A stretch of 64,000 bases of DNA from Acipenser ruthenus (GCF_902713425.1 NC_081198.1:20877188-20941187); one strand, 5' to 3'. Shown: positions 21,363 through 33,557, numbered from the stretch's first letter. A program made the numbers and translations. Notes: generated from the letters alone by a model not told the origin.

Positions 21363-21618
21363 GGCGACTTGGCCCTTGCCCGGGGCCCCCCAGCCCGGAC
21401 GGCACAGGGGGATTCAAAGGTGGGTGCAAAATTCCAAGCACAAGCAGACCCCCAAAAAACGGGCTGCTGCTTCCAGAGGGGAAATGTGCAATTTAAGCAG
21501 GAGAAAACAAAAGAAAGCAAAAACACACACATAACACCAAAAACAAAACATAAACTGGCGGAGTGCGTCTTACAAATAGTCATGCCAAGCTGCTATGCTG
21601 TGCAAGGTGCCTTGGGTA
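21363..21618 (-). promoter_or_regulatory. U2 promoter, copy 5
   Basis: PSE-like motif at 21410-21422; SPH-like element at 21601-21618. Confidence 0.68.
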
Positions 21619-21953
21619 ACTACAACTGTGCCGCGCTGGCTGGCTGGCTTGCTAAGAAGGTCCTGGCATAGGGACATGTTCCACCACACTTGTCTAGTTA
21701 GCTGCATGCTCCCAGGAAACAACCTGCTGCTGTCTACATCATCACCACATGTGAATAAAAGAAAGAAAGACAGCAAGAAAGAAAGAGAGAAAGAAAGAGA
21801 GAAAGAGAGAAAGAAAGAAAGAGAGAAAGAAAAAAAAAAAAGAAGTAAAACGGCGGGAAAACTTGCATCAACACTGGCACTCTCCCTCCAGCAGGGGTAG
21901 ACAAAATGCTCACAGGAGAGATCCAGATCTGACTTTGACCAACGTTAGAGAAA

Positions 21954-22069
21954 GGTGTGCACCGTTCCTGGAGGTACTGCAATACCGGGCCGATGCGTGG
22001 AGTGGACGGAGCAAGCCCCTGTTCCATCTCCCGATTCCAAAAATCAATTTAATATATGGTCCCCTGATA
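21954..22069 (-). pseudogene. RNU2: U2 3' fragment (nt 74-189) cut by element 4
   Basis: It is shorter than the other fragments: the LINE joins in the loop of stem IIb, about 19-20 nt downstream of the usual site. The junction reads cccctgata then tactctttt. Confidence 0.95.
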
Positions 22070-24466
22070 TACTCTTTTATTGAGATTTTACATTTTTTTA
22101 CATTTACACCCATTCGTTTTTTCATTCATTTTACATTTCTTTTAAAGATGACATTCATGCATACAGACATACATTTTGTTTTAAAAGCATTTAAAATACA
22201 TTTAAAAACACCAAGACAATTGTGCTTTGTACATGGTTAAAACAGACACAGATTAAAATCAACATGAAAAAAACCTGTGCTGTTTTAAAAGTGACTGGAA
22301 AAAAAGAACCATCTATAAAAAAACAGTGCTTGTGAGGGCCGGGGAGTGCTCTCTAAAAAAGTGAACATAAAACTAGATCTAAAACAGGGACAGGGGAAAA
22401 GGGACAGTGTATAAACAGTGAGTTAAAATTCTAAAATTTTAAAACACTTAAAATGTAACTTTTAATAGTTTACATTAAAAATCTTAAAGATACATAAAAC
22501 AAAACAAAACAAAATCAAATAAAACATTCAAATTAAATCAAAGGTCCATAAAACTGAAACAAAAAGACTACATAAAACCAGGGCACCGTTGAAAAACGGT
22601 CATGCCAGCTAAAAAGGGCGGAATGCTGGCATGACAAAATAAATAAAAGGCTTAGCGGTGCCCCGTAGTCCCGCTCCTAGGAGCTAGCGGTTCCAGTTTT
22701 TTCCCTTATTCCATCTTCACGTCCTGAAGTCCGGCGATCCTCCACTCCGCGCAGGCCTTGTCCTTCCCGAGGGTCCGGATGTCCAGAATTACAAAGTCCT
22801 TGATAAGAGTTTGTGCCCTTCTGGTCGTGGTGATAGTGTCTAGCTCCTGCTTGTGATAGACACAGACGTTACGGCCTTCCCACAGGATCTGCTTGACAAC
22901 ATTGATGACACGCCAAACGCACTTAGCTGTGCTGGTAGTGATTCCTCCCGCAGGCCCATAGAGCACAGTCTCAGCGGTCATCTTGGCCGTGTCAGCAAAC
23001 CTGTTTAGGAAGACAGAGACAGAGAGCCAGACACTGCCAGCCACATCACACTCCCAGAAGATATGGGCTGGTGTTTCTCTCTTGCGGCACTTTGCATAGG
23101 GGCATGTTTCTACTTGGGCTAGTCCCCTCCTGAACATGAACGCTCGAGTGGGGAGTGCACTGTGGACGGTGTTCCATGCTATATCCTTCTGGACATTACT
23201 GAGGCAGCTGTGAGACACATTCTCCCAGATTTTTTGGCTTTGGGTGAGGGAGAAAGTAGCTACTTTTTCAATTTCCTGGGAACCGGCAAGATATTTAGTT
23301 ACAGCCTTGTATTCCCAGGAGGCCAATTTTGCTTTATCTAAGCCCAATTTATATATAGTGTCCCTTAAGGTTCTATAATACAATGGGGGTCCCAGGAGTA
23401 CGGCACGGTGTTATCAATAGTGCAGAGGCCCAAGGCCCTGAGACAGGTGGCAAAATAGAAACGATTCATGTAACATACCTTCCTGTCCAGGGCCTGGATG
23501 TTCTTGATAGTTTGCGTGAGCCCCTGCACTCGGGTGAGCTGCACAACGTCCGGGACCCCCTTACCTCCCTTCTTGTCGGCTTTACTCAGGGTGGCTCGCT
23601 TTACCCTCTCCATCTTGCTGCCCCAGATAAAGCGGTGGATAATGCGGTCCACCACTTTTTTGGTGGTCCTGTCTGGGGGAAAGATTTTTCCTACATAAGA
23701 GAGGATGGGGAACAGTATAGACTTGGTTATTAATACTCTACCCGTCATTGTTAAGGATCTTGTGCTCCATCCGCCAATCTTTTTACGGACCTGGTTAATG
23801 GCCGCCGTCCAGCTCTGGGCCCCCGAGCTATTGTTCTCGAAAATGAGGCCCAGAATCTTGATTTTGTCCTTTTTGACAGGGTACATGTCCGACAGTTCCC
23901 TATCTACCTGCCAATTTTTAGACACGTAGACTTCGCTCTTGGACTTATTAATCACTGCCCCGGTCGCCGTGCAGTACTTCTCAAGGATATTACTAATCCG
24001 AGGTACCGACGATGTGTTGGTGCAAATGAGTGACACATCGTCCATATATGCTGTTGTTTTGACCTGGACCCCGTTGGATCCAGGTAGCTGGAAACCAGTT
24101 ATATTGGTATCCCTACGAATTGCCTGCAGGAGGGGTTCAATGCACACGACATATAGCAGTGGGGATAGTGGGCAACCCTGTCTGACCCCTGACTGGATAG
24201 ATATTTTACCAGTCAGGTGCCTGTTCACCAAGACTTGGGTACTAATGTTTGTATATATGGTTTTAACCCACTCCCTAAGTCCAGGAGCGAATTTCATCTG
24301 GTCCATCACTTTGTACATATATTCATGGCTTACCCTATCGAACGCCTTCTCCTGGTCAAGGTTGAACAGGCAGAGGGGATGGTTCCGTTCTCTAGAATAA
24401 GCCAGAATGTCCCTTGTTAACATTAAAATATCCGTGATGGACCTCCCTGGGACGCCACAAGCCTGG
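22070..24466 (-). mobile_element. Keno-like LINE, element 4, 5'-truncated
   Basis: A 2.4-kb copy with the 3' UTR and ORF2 from about residue 563. Its 5' side joins U2 spacer through a shared CCTGG (24462-24466), within about 15 bp of the spacer position used by all full-length copies. It may be a full-length copy shortened by a deletion between two CCTGG sites, or a separate truncated insertion. Confidence 0.92.
22706..24466 (-). pseudogene. Keno ORF2 RT and C-terminal part, element 4, frameshifted
   Basis: It begins inside the RT domain (ACGVPGRS, about residue 563) and retains the catalytic aspartate, YMDD and the C-terminal CCHC. Loss of one G in a six-G run near 23383-23388 shifts the frame at about residue 922. 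Confidence 0.9.
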
Positions 24467-24897
24467 CATAGGGACATGTTCCACCACACTTGTCTGGTTA
24501 GCTGCATGCTCCCAGGAAACAACCTGCTGCTGTCTACATCATCACCACATGTGAATAAAAGAAAGAAAGACAGCAAGAAAGAAAGAGAGAAAGAAAGAGA
24601 GAAAGAGAGAAAGAAAGAGAGAAAGAAAGAAAGAGAGAAAGAAAAAAAAAGAAGTAAAACGGCGGGAAAACTTGCATCAACACTGGCACTCTCCCTCCAG
24701 CAGGGGTAGACAAAATGCTCACAGGAGAGATCCAGATCTGACTTTGACCAACGTTAGAGAAAGGTGTGCACCGTTCCCGGAGGTACTGCAATACCGGGCC
24801 GATGCGTGGAGTGGACGGAGCAAGCCCCTGTTCCATCTCCCGATTCCAAAAATCAATTTAATATATGGTCCCCTGATAGGGGACGTATCAGATATTA
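24467..24897 (-). repeat. U2 repeat block 5 (spacer plus U2 3' fragment)
   Basis: A single partial unit between elements 4 and 5, with its microsatellite at about 24557-24654. It has no promoter or complete gene. Confidence 0.92.
24763..24897 (-). pseudogene. RNU2: U2 3' fragment (nt 55-189) cut by element 5
   Basis: It ends at the standard insertion point (tatta then atactctttt), with no extra substitutions noticed. Confidence 0.95.
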
Positions 24898-25550
24898 ATA
24901 CTCTTTTATTGAGATTTTACATTTTTTTACATTTACACCCATTCGTTTTTTCATTCATTTTACATTTCTTTTAAAGATGACATTCATGCATACAGACATA
25001 CATTTTGTTTTAAAAGCATTTAAAATACATTTAAAAACACCAAGACAATTGTGCTTTGTACATGGTTAAAACAGACACAGATTAAAATCAACATGAAAAA
25101 AACCTGTGCTGTTTTAAAAGTGACTGGAAAAAAAGAACCATCTATAAAAAACCAGTGCTTGTGAGGGCCGGGGAGTGCTCTCTAAAAAAGGTTCAAAAGT
25201 GAACATAAAACTATATTACTAAAACAGGGACAGGGGAAAGGGACAGTGTGTGAAACAGTGAGTTAAAATTCTAAAATTTTAAAACACTTAAAATGTAACT
25301 TTTAATAGTTAACATTAAAAATCTTTTAGACACATAAAACAAAACAAAACAAAATCAAATAAAACATTCAACGTAAATCAAATAAAAATCCATAAAACTG
25401 AAACAAAAAGACTACATAAAACCAGGGCACCGTTCAAAAAACGGTCATGCCAGCTAAAAAGGGCGGAGTGCTGGCATGACAAAATAAATAAATGGCTTAA
25501 CGGTGCCCCGTAGTCCCGCTCCTAGGAGCTAGCGGTTCCAGTTTTTTCCT

Positions 25551-28500
25551 TTATTCCATCTTCACGTCCTGAAGTCCGGCGATCCTCCACTCCGCGCAGG
25601 CCTTGTCCTTCCCGAGGGTCCGGATGTCCAGAATTACAAAGTCCTTGATAAGAGTTTGTGCCCTTCTGGTCGTGGTGATAGTGTCTAGCTCCTGCTTGTG
25701 ATAGACACAGACGTTACGGCCTTCCCACAGGATCTGCTTGACAACATTGATGACACGCCAAACGCACTTAGCTGTGCTGGTAGTGATTCCTCCCGCAGGC
25801 CCATAGAGCACAGTCTCAGCGGTCATCTTGGCCGTGTCAGCAAACCTGTTTAGGAAGACAGAGACAGAGAGCCAGACACTGCCAGCCACATCACACTCCC
25901 AGAAGATATGGGCTGGTGTTTCTCTCTTGCGGCACTTTGCATAGGGGCATGTTTCTACTTGGGCTAGTCCCCTCCTGAACATGAACGCTCGAGTGGGGAG
26001 TGCACTGTGGACGGTGTTCCATGCTATATCCTTCTGGACATTACTGAGGCAGCTGTGAGACACATTCTCCCAGATTTTTTGGCTTTGGGTGAGGGAGAAA
26101 GTAGCTACTTTTTCAATTTCCTGGGAACCGGCAAGATATTTAGTTACAGCCTTGTATTCCCAGGAGGCCAATTTTGCTTTATCTAAGCCCAATTTATATA
26201 TAGTGTCCCTTAAGGTTCTATAATACAATGGGGGGTCCCAGGAGTACGGCACGGTGTTATCAATAGTGCAGAGGCCCAAGGCCCTGAGACAGGTGGCAAA
26301 ATAGAAACGATTCATGTAACATACCTTCCTGTCCAGGGCCTGGATGTTCTTGATAGTTTGCGTGAGCCCCTGCACTCGGGTGAGCTGCACAACGTCCGGG
26401 ACCCCCTTACCTCCCTTCTTGTCGGCTTTACTCAGGGTGGCTCGCTTTACCCTCTCCATCTTGCTGCCCCAGATAAAGCGGTGGATAATGCGGTCCACCA
26501 CTTTTTTGGTGGTCCTGTCTGGGGGAAAGATTTTTCCTACATAAGAGAGGATGGGGAACAGTATAGACTTGGTTATTAATACTCTACCCGTCATTGTTAA
26601 GGATCTTGTGCTCCATCCGCCAATCTTTTTACGGACCTGGTTAATGGCCGCCGTCCAGCTCTGGGCCCCCGAGCTATTGTTCTCGAAAATGAGGCCCAGA
26701 ATCTTGATTTTGTCCTTTTTGACAGGGTACATGTCCGACAGTTCCCTATCTACCTGCCAATTTTTAGACACGTAGACTTCGCTCTTGGACTTATTAATCA
26801 CTGCCCCGGTCGCCGTGCAGTACTTCTCAAGGATATTACTAATCCGAGGTACCGACGATGTGTTGGTGCAAATGAGTGACACATCGTCCATATATGCTGT
26901 TGTTTTGACCTGGACCCCGTTGGATCCAGGCAGCTGGAAACCAGTTATATTGGTATCCCTACGAATTGCCTGCAGGAGGGGTTCAATGCACACGACATAT
27001 AGCAGTGGGGATAGTGGGCAACCCTGTCTGACCCCTGACTGGATAGATATTTTACCAGTCAGGTGCCTGTTCACCAAGACTCGGGTACTAATGTTTGTAT
27101 ATATGGTTTTAACCCACTCCCTAAGTCCAGGAGCGAATTTCATCTGGTCCATCACTTTGTACATATATTCATGGCTTACCCTATCGAACGCCTTCTCCTG
27201 GTCAAGGTTGAACAGGCAGAGGGGATGGTTCCGTTCTCTAGAATAAGCCAGAATGTCCCTTGTTAACATTAAAATATCCGTGATGGACCTCCCTGGGACG
27301 CCACAAGCCTGGTCGGGGCCAATGACCAAAGGGAGGTGTACTTGTAGCCGGAGCATCAGAGCTTTGGCTAGTATCTTGTAATCCACGCAAAGGAGGCTGA
27401 TTGGGCGCCAATTCCGTAGATCTTTAACTTCCCCTTTCTTATGAAGGAGAGTAATTACACTCTCCCGCATAGAAGGGCCCAACCGCTTCTCCCTGTAGAC
27501 CGCTCTGTAGACCTCCGCTAAATGGACTTTTAGCATGTCCCAAAAAAGATGGTAATACTCACCCGGGATGCCATCTGGACCTGGCGTCTTACCGGTGTTC
27601 ATGGTCTTAACCGCCTGGGTGAGCTCCTCCAGCGTGAGTTCTGGGTCCTTCTCCTCCTCCTCGTCGTCCCGCACTGAGTCAGGCTCCAACTGGCTCAGGA
27701 ACCACTCTATCAGGGTGTCATCTGTAGCTTTGATGTTATATAGGTCCCTATAGAAGTTCTCTACCACTTTTTTCACTCCCTCACTATCCTCTACTATCCT
27801 CCCCCTGCTGTCGAGCATGGAGGACATCAAGTGCCGCTTCTCCCTCGTTTTCTGGAAGAAGAAGCGAGTACACTTTTCGTCTTCCTCCATTTTTTGCACT
27901 TTTGCATTGTGCATGACCTTTCGTTGTTCCTCCCTACAAAGCACTGAAAGATCTAGCTTGGTCTGGGCTATCTCGTCGCTTACAGGGAACCCCCGAAGCT
28001 GAAGCAGGCTCAGATGCTGGAGGGCAGCATTCAGGTGTTTATATTTGGCCCTCCTTTCTTTTGCTTTCCTCTTGCCTGCTGCTATGAAATAACCCTTAGT
28101 TCTGATTTTGACCATCTCCCACCACTCTATAGGGGAGTTGAATAGGTCACGCAAAGTGGTCCACTCAACAAGCCTGCTCTTATAGGCTGCAGCTATGGAG
28201 GGGTCATCGAGTAAGGAGGTGTTTAATTTCCAAACCCCTGACCCCATCTGGGAGGTCTGAGGGACCTGCAATGTTACCTGCAGGAGCCTATGGTCAGAGA
28301 AGAAGACGGCCTGGGTGTCTACTGCCGTCTTCGTAAGGGAGCTGGTATGCAGGACGAGATCTATACGGGAGAAGGAGGTCCCAGATGAGCTCACCCAGGT
28401 AAAGGGAGGCACCAGGTCCTTACCTGCATCACACAGGGAGAAATCAGATATTACGGAGGACAAAACTCTACTAGAGCGGTCGTTGCGTGGCCTGCTCCGG

Positions 28501-28994
28501 TCTACGTCCCTCAGAGCACAATTGAAGTCACCTGACACGATGACGGGTACGTTCCTCAGCAGGAGTGGACGCAGCTGTGGAAAAAATTGAACTCTTTTGT
28601 TTTGGTTAGTGGGTGCGTAGACATTGACCAGTCTGAGGGGAGTGTTGTTGTATGTCACATCCACGCTCAGAATTCTACCAGGTTCTACCTCCCTGCTGCT
28701 GCGGGAGGTAATAAATGGGTTTTTAAACAGGATACCTACTCCGTCGGCTCTGGCTATGTTGGAGCCCGACCAGAAGGAGTCCCCCAGGGTCCAACTCTCC
28801 TTCAGGTCCCTATAATCAGGGCTCGACGAAATACCACACTCCTGCAGAAAGATGAGATCTGCTTTCAAGTTAGCTAGATAGTTTAGTACATCAAATCTTT
28901 TTTGTGTCTCCCTGATGCTCCTGACATTAACAGACACACATATCAGGGCCATCAGGGTAGCTAACAAGAAAAGGAGTCGCTGCGTCCACCCCAT
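25551..28994 (-). CDS. Keno ORF2 protein, APE + RT, 1147 aa (element 5)
   Basis: Uninterrupted, with every APE and RT catalytic motif: E52, D156, D212, SDH 233-235, D598, YMDD 701-704, and the C-terminal CCHC at 1016-1034. Private changes are E133K and G147R in the APE domain; neither is a catalytic residue. Residue 1071 is T. Confidence 0.93.
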   Translation of the reverse strand: MGWTQRLLFLLATLMALICVSVNVRSIRETQKRFDVLNYLANLKADLIFLQECGISSSPDYRDLKESWTLGDSFWSGSNIARADGVGILFKNPFITSRSSREVEPGRILSVDVTYNNTPLRLVNVYAPTNQNKRVQFFPQLRPLLLRNVPVIVSGDFNCALRDVDRSRPRNDRSSRVLSSVISDFSLCDAGKDLVPPFTWVSSSGTSFSRIDLVLHTSSLTKTAVDTQAVFFSDHRLLQVTLQVPQTSQMGSGVWKLNTSLLDDPSIAAAYKSRLVEWTTLRDLFNSPIEWWEMVKIRTKGYFIAAGKRKAKERRAKYKHLNAALQHLSLLQLRGFPVSDEIAQTKLDLSVLCREEQRKVMHNAKVQKMEEDEKCTRFFFQKTREKRHLMSSMLDSRGRIVEDSEGVKKVVENFYRDLYNIKATDDTLIEWFLSQLEPDSVRDDEEEEKDPELTLEELTQAVKTMNTGKTPGPDGIPGEYYHLFWDMLKVHLAEVYRAVYREKRLGPSMRESVITLLHKKGEVKDLRNWRPISLLCVDYKILAKALMLRLQVHLPLVIGPDQACGVPGRSITDILMLTRDILAYSRERNHPLCLFNLDQEKAFDRVSHEYMYKVMDQMKFAPGLREWVKTIYTNISTRVLVNRHLTGKISIQSGVRQGCPLSPLLYVVCIEPLLQAIRRDTNITGFQLPGSNGVQVKTTAYMDDVSLICTNTSSVPRISNILEKYCTATGAVINKSKSEVYVSKNWQVDRELSDMYPVKKDKIKILGLIFENNSSGAQSWTAAINQVRKKIGGWSTRSLTMTGRVLITKSILFPILSYVGKIFPPDRTTKKVVDRIIHRFIWGSKMERVKRATLSKADKKGGKGVPDVVQLTRVQGLTQTIKNIQALDRKVCYMNRFYFATCLRALGLCTIDNTVPYSWDPPLYYRTLRDTIYKLGLDKAKLASWEYKAVTKYLAGSQEIEKVATFSLTQSQKIWENVSHSCLSNVQKDIAWNTVHSALPTRAFMFRRGLAQVETCPYAKCRKRETPAHIFWECDVAGSVWLSVSVFLNRFADTAKMTAETVLYGPAGGITTSTAKCVWRVINVVKQILWEGRNVCVYHKQELDTITTTRRAQTLIKDFVILDIRTLGKDKACAEWRIAGLQDVKME

Positions 28995-28999
28995 AGCGA

Positions 29000-30944
29000 C
29001 TATGATTGGGAGGTCGGGACACTCTTCCTACTCTTAGCTCTACGCTTGCTTCGAGGGGGCTTGGGCTTATTTGCAACTCCCATCACCCCTGAGAAGGTAC
29101 TCACTGCTGCCTCGTCCAAGAAGGCACCGTCTTTATATGCACAGTACGTGGAGTTGTTGGGGCTATTCAACTCCCCACAAGGTAAGTCTGGTGGAACTTG
29201 CTCAGGGCCCCTCGGAACGTGTGGGTCAGCTTTGTCCTGGGGGGGGGGTTATGACAGACAGCATTCTTTGGCTGTTACCGTCTGTTGAATTGGAGCTGTT
29301 AGCAGACTTCTGGTTTACCGTGTCCAGGGGTATTCCCATGTCCTCCATTGCTGTATCTAGGAGGACCTCTAGGGGGCCCCTGGTTTTGCCCATACAAGGG
29401 AGGGGGTCAAGGATGCTTTGAAGGGAGGCCCTTCGCTTGAAGAGGGTCATTGCTACAGAGGTACTGCTGGTCAGGGAAGGTGTTGACCCCGACCTCTCCC
29501 TCGGTGCATTAGTGAACACCTCTTCTGCGAGGTGTGCTAGGGTTTGTGCCAACGACTGGGAAGGCTGGCTGGGGATGCCCTGGCTGGCTGCTACCTGCCC
29601 ACTAGGTGGCAGTGTAGCCGTCCCACTCGCCTCCGTCTCTGCCTGCGAGGGCAAGACTGGGGACTTTGTGTGGACATTAGCTGGTTTTGGATCTATGGGG
29701 GCCACCTGCAACTTGCTGTCTTTGATCCTGATCTTCTTTCTTTCCCCCCTCGTCTCTACCCTTTCTTTTCCCCACCCTCTGCTGGTTCTTCACTCCCTTC
29801 CCCTCCTTCTCACTCTCACTTTCACTGTCGCTTTTGCTTTCCTCCCCCACGGACTCAATCCTTATGGCGTCATAACGAGAGCCGAGGGGGAGTGCTGGCG
29901 CTGAGAGGGCCCTACTCAGGGGGGGGCCGCTGCTGGGTCCGGGCTCCCTCCCTGACTCGTGTTCTGCATCAGAGGAGCTACTGGAGGAGCTAGTGGAGTG
30001 GCTGTTGTACTCTCTCTCTGGGCTTGGGGAAGGGGTCCTCGTAAAACGGGACATGTCTCGGGGGCGGGGGGGTGAGGGGGTGCTGGTGATGATGGTGGTG
30101 CTGGAGTCTGGGTCTTGGATACTGTTGGTGGTGATGTGGACTGATCTTTGTTACTTGCTCCCTCTTCCTGCTCAGGCCTAGGCTTGTTCATGTTTGCCTT
30201 GCTGGCTCTGGCCATGTTGGCATAGGAAGAGGGGCAGTCCTTAAACAGGTGCCCCTTCTTTCCACACAAATTGCACTGCCTCTCTTCTCTGCAGTGGCTG
30301 GTCTCGTGGGGGGCGCCGCAGTTCCTGCACTTGACTACAGTACACGCGGCCGCCAGGTGTCCTAATTCCCCACATTTCCTGCAGAGTTTTGGCATCCCAT
30401 TATAGAATACCAGCCCTCTGTTGGGCCCTAACACTATGGAGTTTGGAATGTGGCGGACGCCTCCAATGCCCGATGGATCAACATTAAGGCGTACCAGCCA
30501 CTTTCTGGCTCCTGTCCAAACCCCATCTTCATCTGTAATTTTCCTCCCTTCTGATGACACCCTCCCATAGCGGTTAAGCCATGTTGTAATATCATAGTCG
30601 CTAACAGCCTCATTGAAAAATTGGACAGTAACAACTTTCATTTCTCTGTCTGTCAGTGCATCCACACAAAATTCTTTGTATGGAGCGAGATATTTATTCT
30701 CCCCCCAAAAGGACCACATTTCTTGTAACTTTTGGGGGTTCCTAAAACTGACCTCAAACACTTCCTTAAGCCCTGGCAATTTCACCAAACAATTCAAGTC
30801 AGAAGGGGAAAAACCCATACCCCTCTGAAGAATGGTCCGGCTGAACTCCAGTCTCGTCAGTCCTGGTTCCGTTTCATCTTGCTTGTTTCTTGTGAAGCGC
30901 ACCGCATTGTGCCTCCTGGTTTCCTGGGTTGGCCGGAACGCCAT
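29000..30944 (-). pseudogene. Keno ORF1, element 5, three frame changes
   Basis: The first 342 codons (29916-30944) carry the core and the zinc knuckles, then leave frame in the proline-rich run. That run has 5 G on the plus strand, against 6 in element 1. Two more length changes follow: the T/C run near 29740-29747, and a G-run near 29238 that has 10 G. The middle part is open as a separate 125-aa frame (29677-30054). Confidence 0.87.
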
Positions 30945-31976
30945 CCTTCAGCTGGCTCCTCCGATTGGGGTGGGAGAAGCCTCTGGACATCCGGGTTGTC
31001 TCTCTCTACGGAAAAGAGACAACGTAAGCAGCAAATCTGGGCAGTTGAAGGAACTATTACTTTAGTCCCTGAGGAGATGGTCGCCTCGCAAGAGGGACCC
31101 CCTCCCCAGGTGAACGGTGTCCTTCCCTGGCGGAGTAGGGGGCGCTGCTTGGCACCGAGACCACGTAGGAAGAATCGTGGCTGTGACGCCTCCTCGGGGT
31201 CCGGGGCCGCCCTCTGCTCCTCCCAGATGGCGCCCTCTGCTGGGCACCTGCTGCTCTCTCGGTCTGGATCTCGATTACAATCAAGGGCTGGGGATGAGGT
31301 CGTCTAGGTCATCAAAGGGTCCTCAAAGGTCGTCTGGATGGTAGGTCCTCCTTCTCTCTAACTCCAGGAACGTCTGGAAAAGCCGGAACCGCCTGAAAAA
31401 GAAAAAAACGGGAACCGCCTGAAAAAGAAAAAACTGCTCTCAACAGTCAACAAAATCTTGAAAGACCCTCGGCCTGGATTGGGCAAGCCAAAACCAGACT
31501 GAGCATTAGTCTTCCAAAAAGTTGCCGAGCTGAAGAAAGCCAGTCAAAAATAAAAAAAATTCTGTTCCTCCTCACCCGAACAAACCTCTCACAGACCCTC
31601 GGAGGGAGCGGGCAATGCCACTACCCTCTAAACCTTAGTCTTAGAAAGATTTATTCGAACTGAAGAGAAGCCAGAGTATATGGCTGGCTAAGAAGGACCT
31701 GGCATAGGGACATGTTCCACCACACTTGTCTGGTTAGCTGCATGCTCCCAGGAAACAAACTGCTGCTGTCTACATCATCACCACATGTGAATAAAAGAAA
31801 GAAAGACAGCAAGAAAGAAAGAGAGAAAGAAAGAGAAAGAAAGAAAGAGAGAAAGAAAAAAAAAGAAGTAAAACGGCGGGAAATCTTGCATCAACACTGG
31901 CACTCTCCCTCCAGCAGGGGTAGACAAAATGCTCACAGGAGAGATCCAGATCTGACTTTGACCAACGTTAGAGAAA

Positions 31977-32165
31977 GGTGTGCACCGTTCCCGGAGGTAC
32001 TGCAATACCGGGCCGATGCGTGGAGTGGACGGAGCAAGCCCCTGTTCCATCTCCCGATTCCAAAAATCAATTTAATATATGGTCCCCTGATAGGGGACGT
32101 ATCAGATATTAAACTGATAAGAACAGATACTACACTTGATCTTAGCCAAAAGGCCGAGAAGCGAT
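31977..32165 (-). ncRNA. RNU2: U2 snRNA, complete copy 6
   Basis: Complete, with the commonest sequence in the array. It lies about 300 bp upstream (in the direction of transcription) of the element 5 5' end. Confidence 0.97.
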
Positions 32166-32421
32166 GGCGACTTGGCCCTTGCCCGGGGCCCCCCAGCCCG
32201 GACAGCACAGGGGGATTCAAAGGTGGGTGCAAAATTCCAAGCACAAGCAGACCCCCAAAAAACGGGCTGCTGCTTCCAGAGGGGAAATGTGCAATTTAAG
32301 CAGGAGGAAACAAAACAAAGCAAAAACACACACATAACACCAAAAACAAAACATAAACTGGCGGAGTGCGTCTTACAAATAGTCATGCCAAGCTGCTATG
32401 CTGTGCAAGGTGCCTTGGGTA
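32166..32421 (-). promoter_or_regulatory. U2 promoter, copy 6
   Basis: PSE-like motif at 32213-32225; SPH-like element at 32404-32421. Confidence 0.68.
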
Positions 32422-32767
32422 ACTACAACTGTGCCTCGCTGGCTGGCTGGCTTGCTAAGAAGGTCCTGGCATAGGGACATGTTCCACCACACTTGTCTGG
32501 TTAGCTGCATGCTCCCAGGAAACAACCTGCTGCTGTCTACATCATCACCACATGTGAATAAAAGAAAGAAAGACAGCAAGAAAGAAAGAGAGAAAGAAAG
32601 AGAGAAAGAGAGAAAGAAAGAGAGAAAGAAAGAAAGAGAGAAAGAAGAAAAAAAAGAAGTAAAACGGCGGGAAAACTTGCATCAACACTGGCACTCTCCC
32701 TCCAGCAGGGGTAGACAAAATGCTCACAGGAGAGATCCAGATCTGACTTTGACCAACGTTAGAGAAA

Positions 32768-32956
32768 GGTGTGCACCGTTCCCGGAGGTACTGCAATACC
32801 GGGCCGATGCGTGGAGTGGACGGAGCAAGCCCCTGTTCCATCTCCCGATTCCAAAAATCAATTTAATATATGGTCCCCTGATAGGGGACGTATCAGATAT
32901 TAAACTGATAAGAACAGATACTACACTTGATCTTAGCCAAAAGGCCGAGAAGCGAT
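32768..32956 (-). ncRNA. RNU2: U2 snRNA, complete copy 7
   Basis: Complete, common sequence. The promoter-side flank has a private change (ggggcacccc for ggggcccccc near 32980). Confidence 0.97.
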
Positions 32957-33212
32957 GGCGACTTGGCCCTTGCCCGGGGCACCCCAGCCCGGACGGCACA
33001 GGGGGATTCAAAGGTGGGTGCAAAATTCCAAGCACAAGCAGACCCCCAAAAAACGGGCTGCTGCTTCCAGAGGGGAAATGTACAATTTAAGCAGGAGGAA
33101 ACAAAACAAAGCAAAAACACACACATAACACCAAAAACAAAACATAAACTGGCGGAGTGCGTCTTACAAATAGTCATGCCAAGCTGCTATGCTGTGCAAG
33201 GTGCCTTGGGTA
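32957..33212 (-). promoter_or_regulatory. U2 promoter, copy 7
   Basis: PSE-like motif at 33004-33016; SPH-like element at 33195-33212. Confidence 0.68.
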
Positions 33213-33557
33213 ACTACAACTGTGCCTCGCTGGCTGGCTGGCTTGCTAAGAAGGTCCTGGCATAGGGACATGTTCCACCACACTTGTCTGGTTAGCTGCA
33301 TGCTCCCAGGAAACAACCTGCTGCTGTCTACATCATCACCACATGTGAATAAAAGAAAGAAAGACAGCAAGAAAGAAAGAGAGAAAGAAAGAGAGAAAGA
33401 GAGAAAGAAAGAGAGAAAGAAAGAAAGAGAGAAAGAAAAAAAAAAGAAGTAAAACGGCGGGAAAACTTGCATCAACACTGGCACTCTCCCTCCAGCAGGG
33501 GTAGACAAAATGCTCACAGGAGAGATCCAGATCTGACTTTGACCAACGTTAGAGAAA

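Larger units (their letters stand above)
19780..22069 (-). repeat. U2 repeat block 4 (5' stub, two complete units, 3' fragment)
   Basis: The last two periods are both exactly 780 bp. The units from about 20.6 to 22.05 kb look identical, including private variants (tgtctagttagc in the spacer, cgttcctgg in U2). This is a very recent one-unit duplication. Microsatellites lie at about 20188-20284, 20977-21064 and 21757-21844. Confidence 0.93.
24898..31680 (-). mobile_element. Keno-like LINE, element 5, full length
   Basis: A 6.78-kb copy: 3' UTR 24898-25550, ORF2 25551-28994, ORF1 29000-30944, 5' UTR 30945-31680. Its 3' UTR carries several private changes (for example aaactatattact near 25210, and a loop change in the first hairpin). 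It therefore seems a distinct lineage from its neighbours. ORF2 is intact, ORF1 is not. Confidence 0.93.

Noticed and set aside
23365-24576. 403-aa minus-strand frame fusing U2 spacer to the element 4 reverse transcriptase
   Set aside because: The N-terminal part is the translated CT microsatellite and spacer joined at the element 4 boundary; only the LINE part is real.
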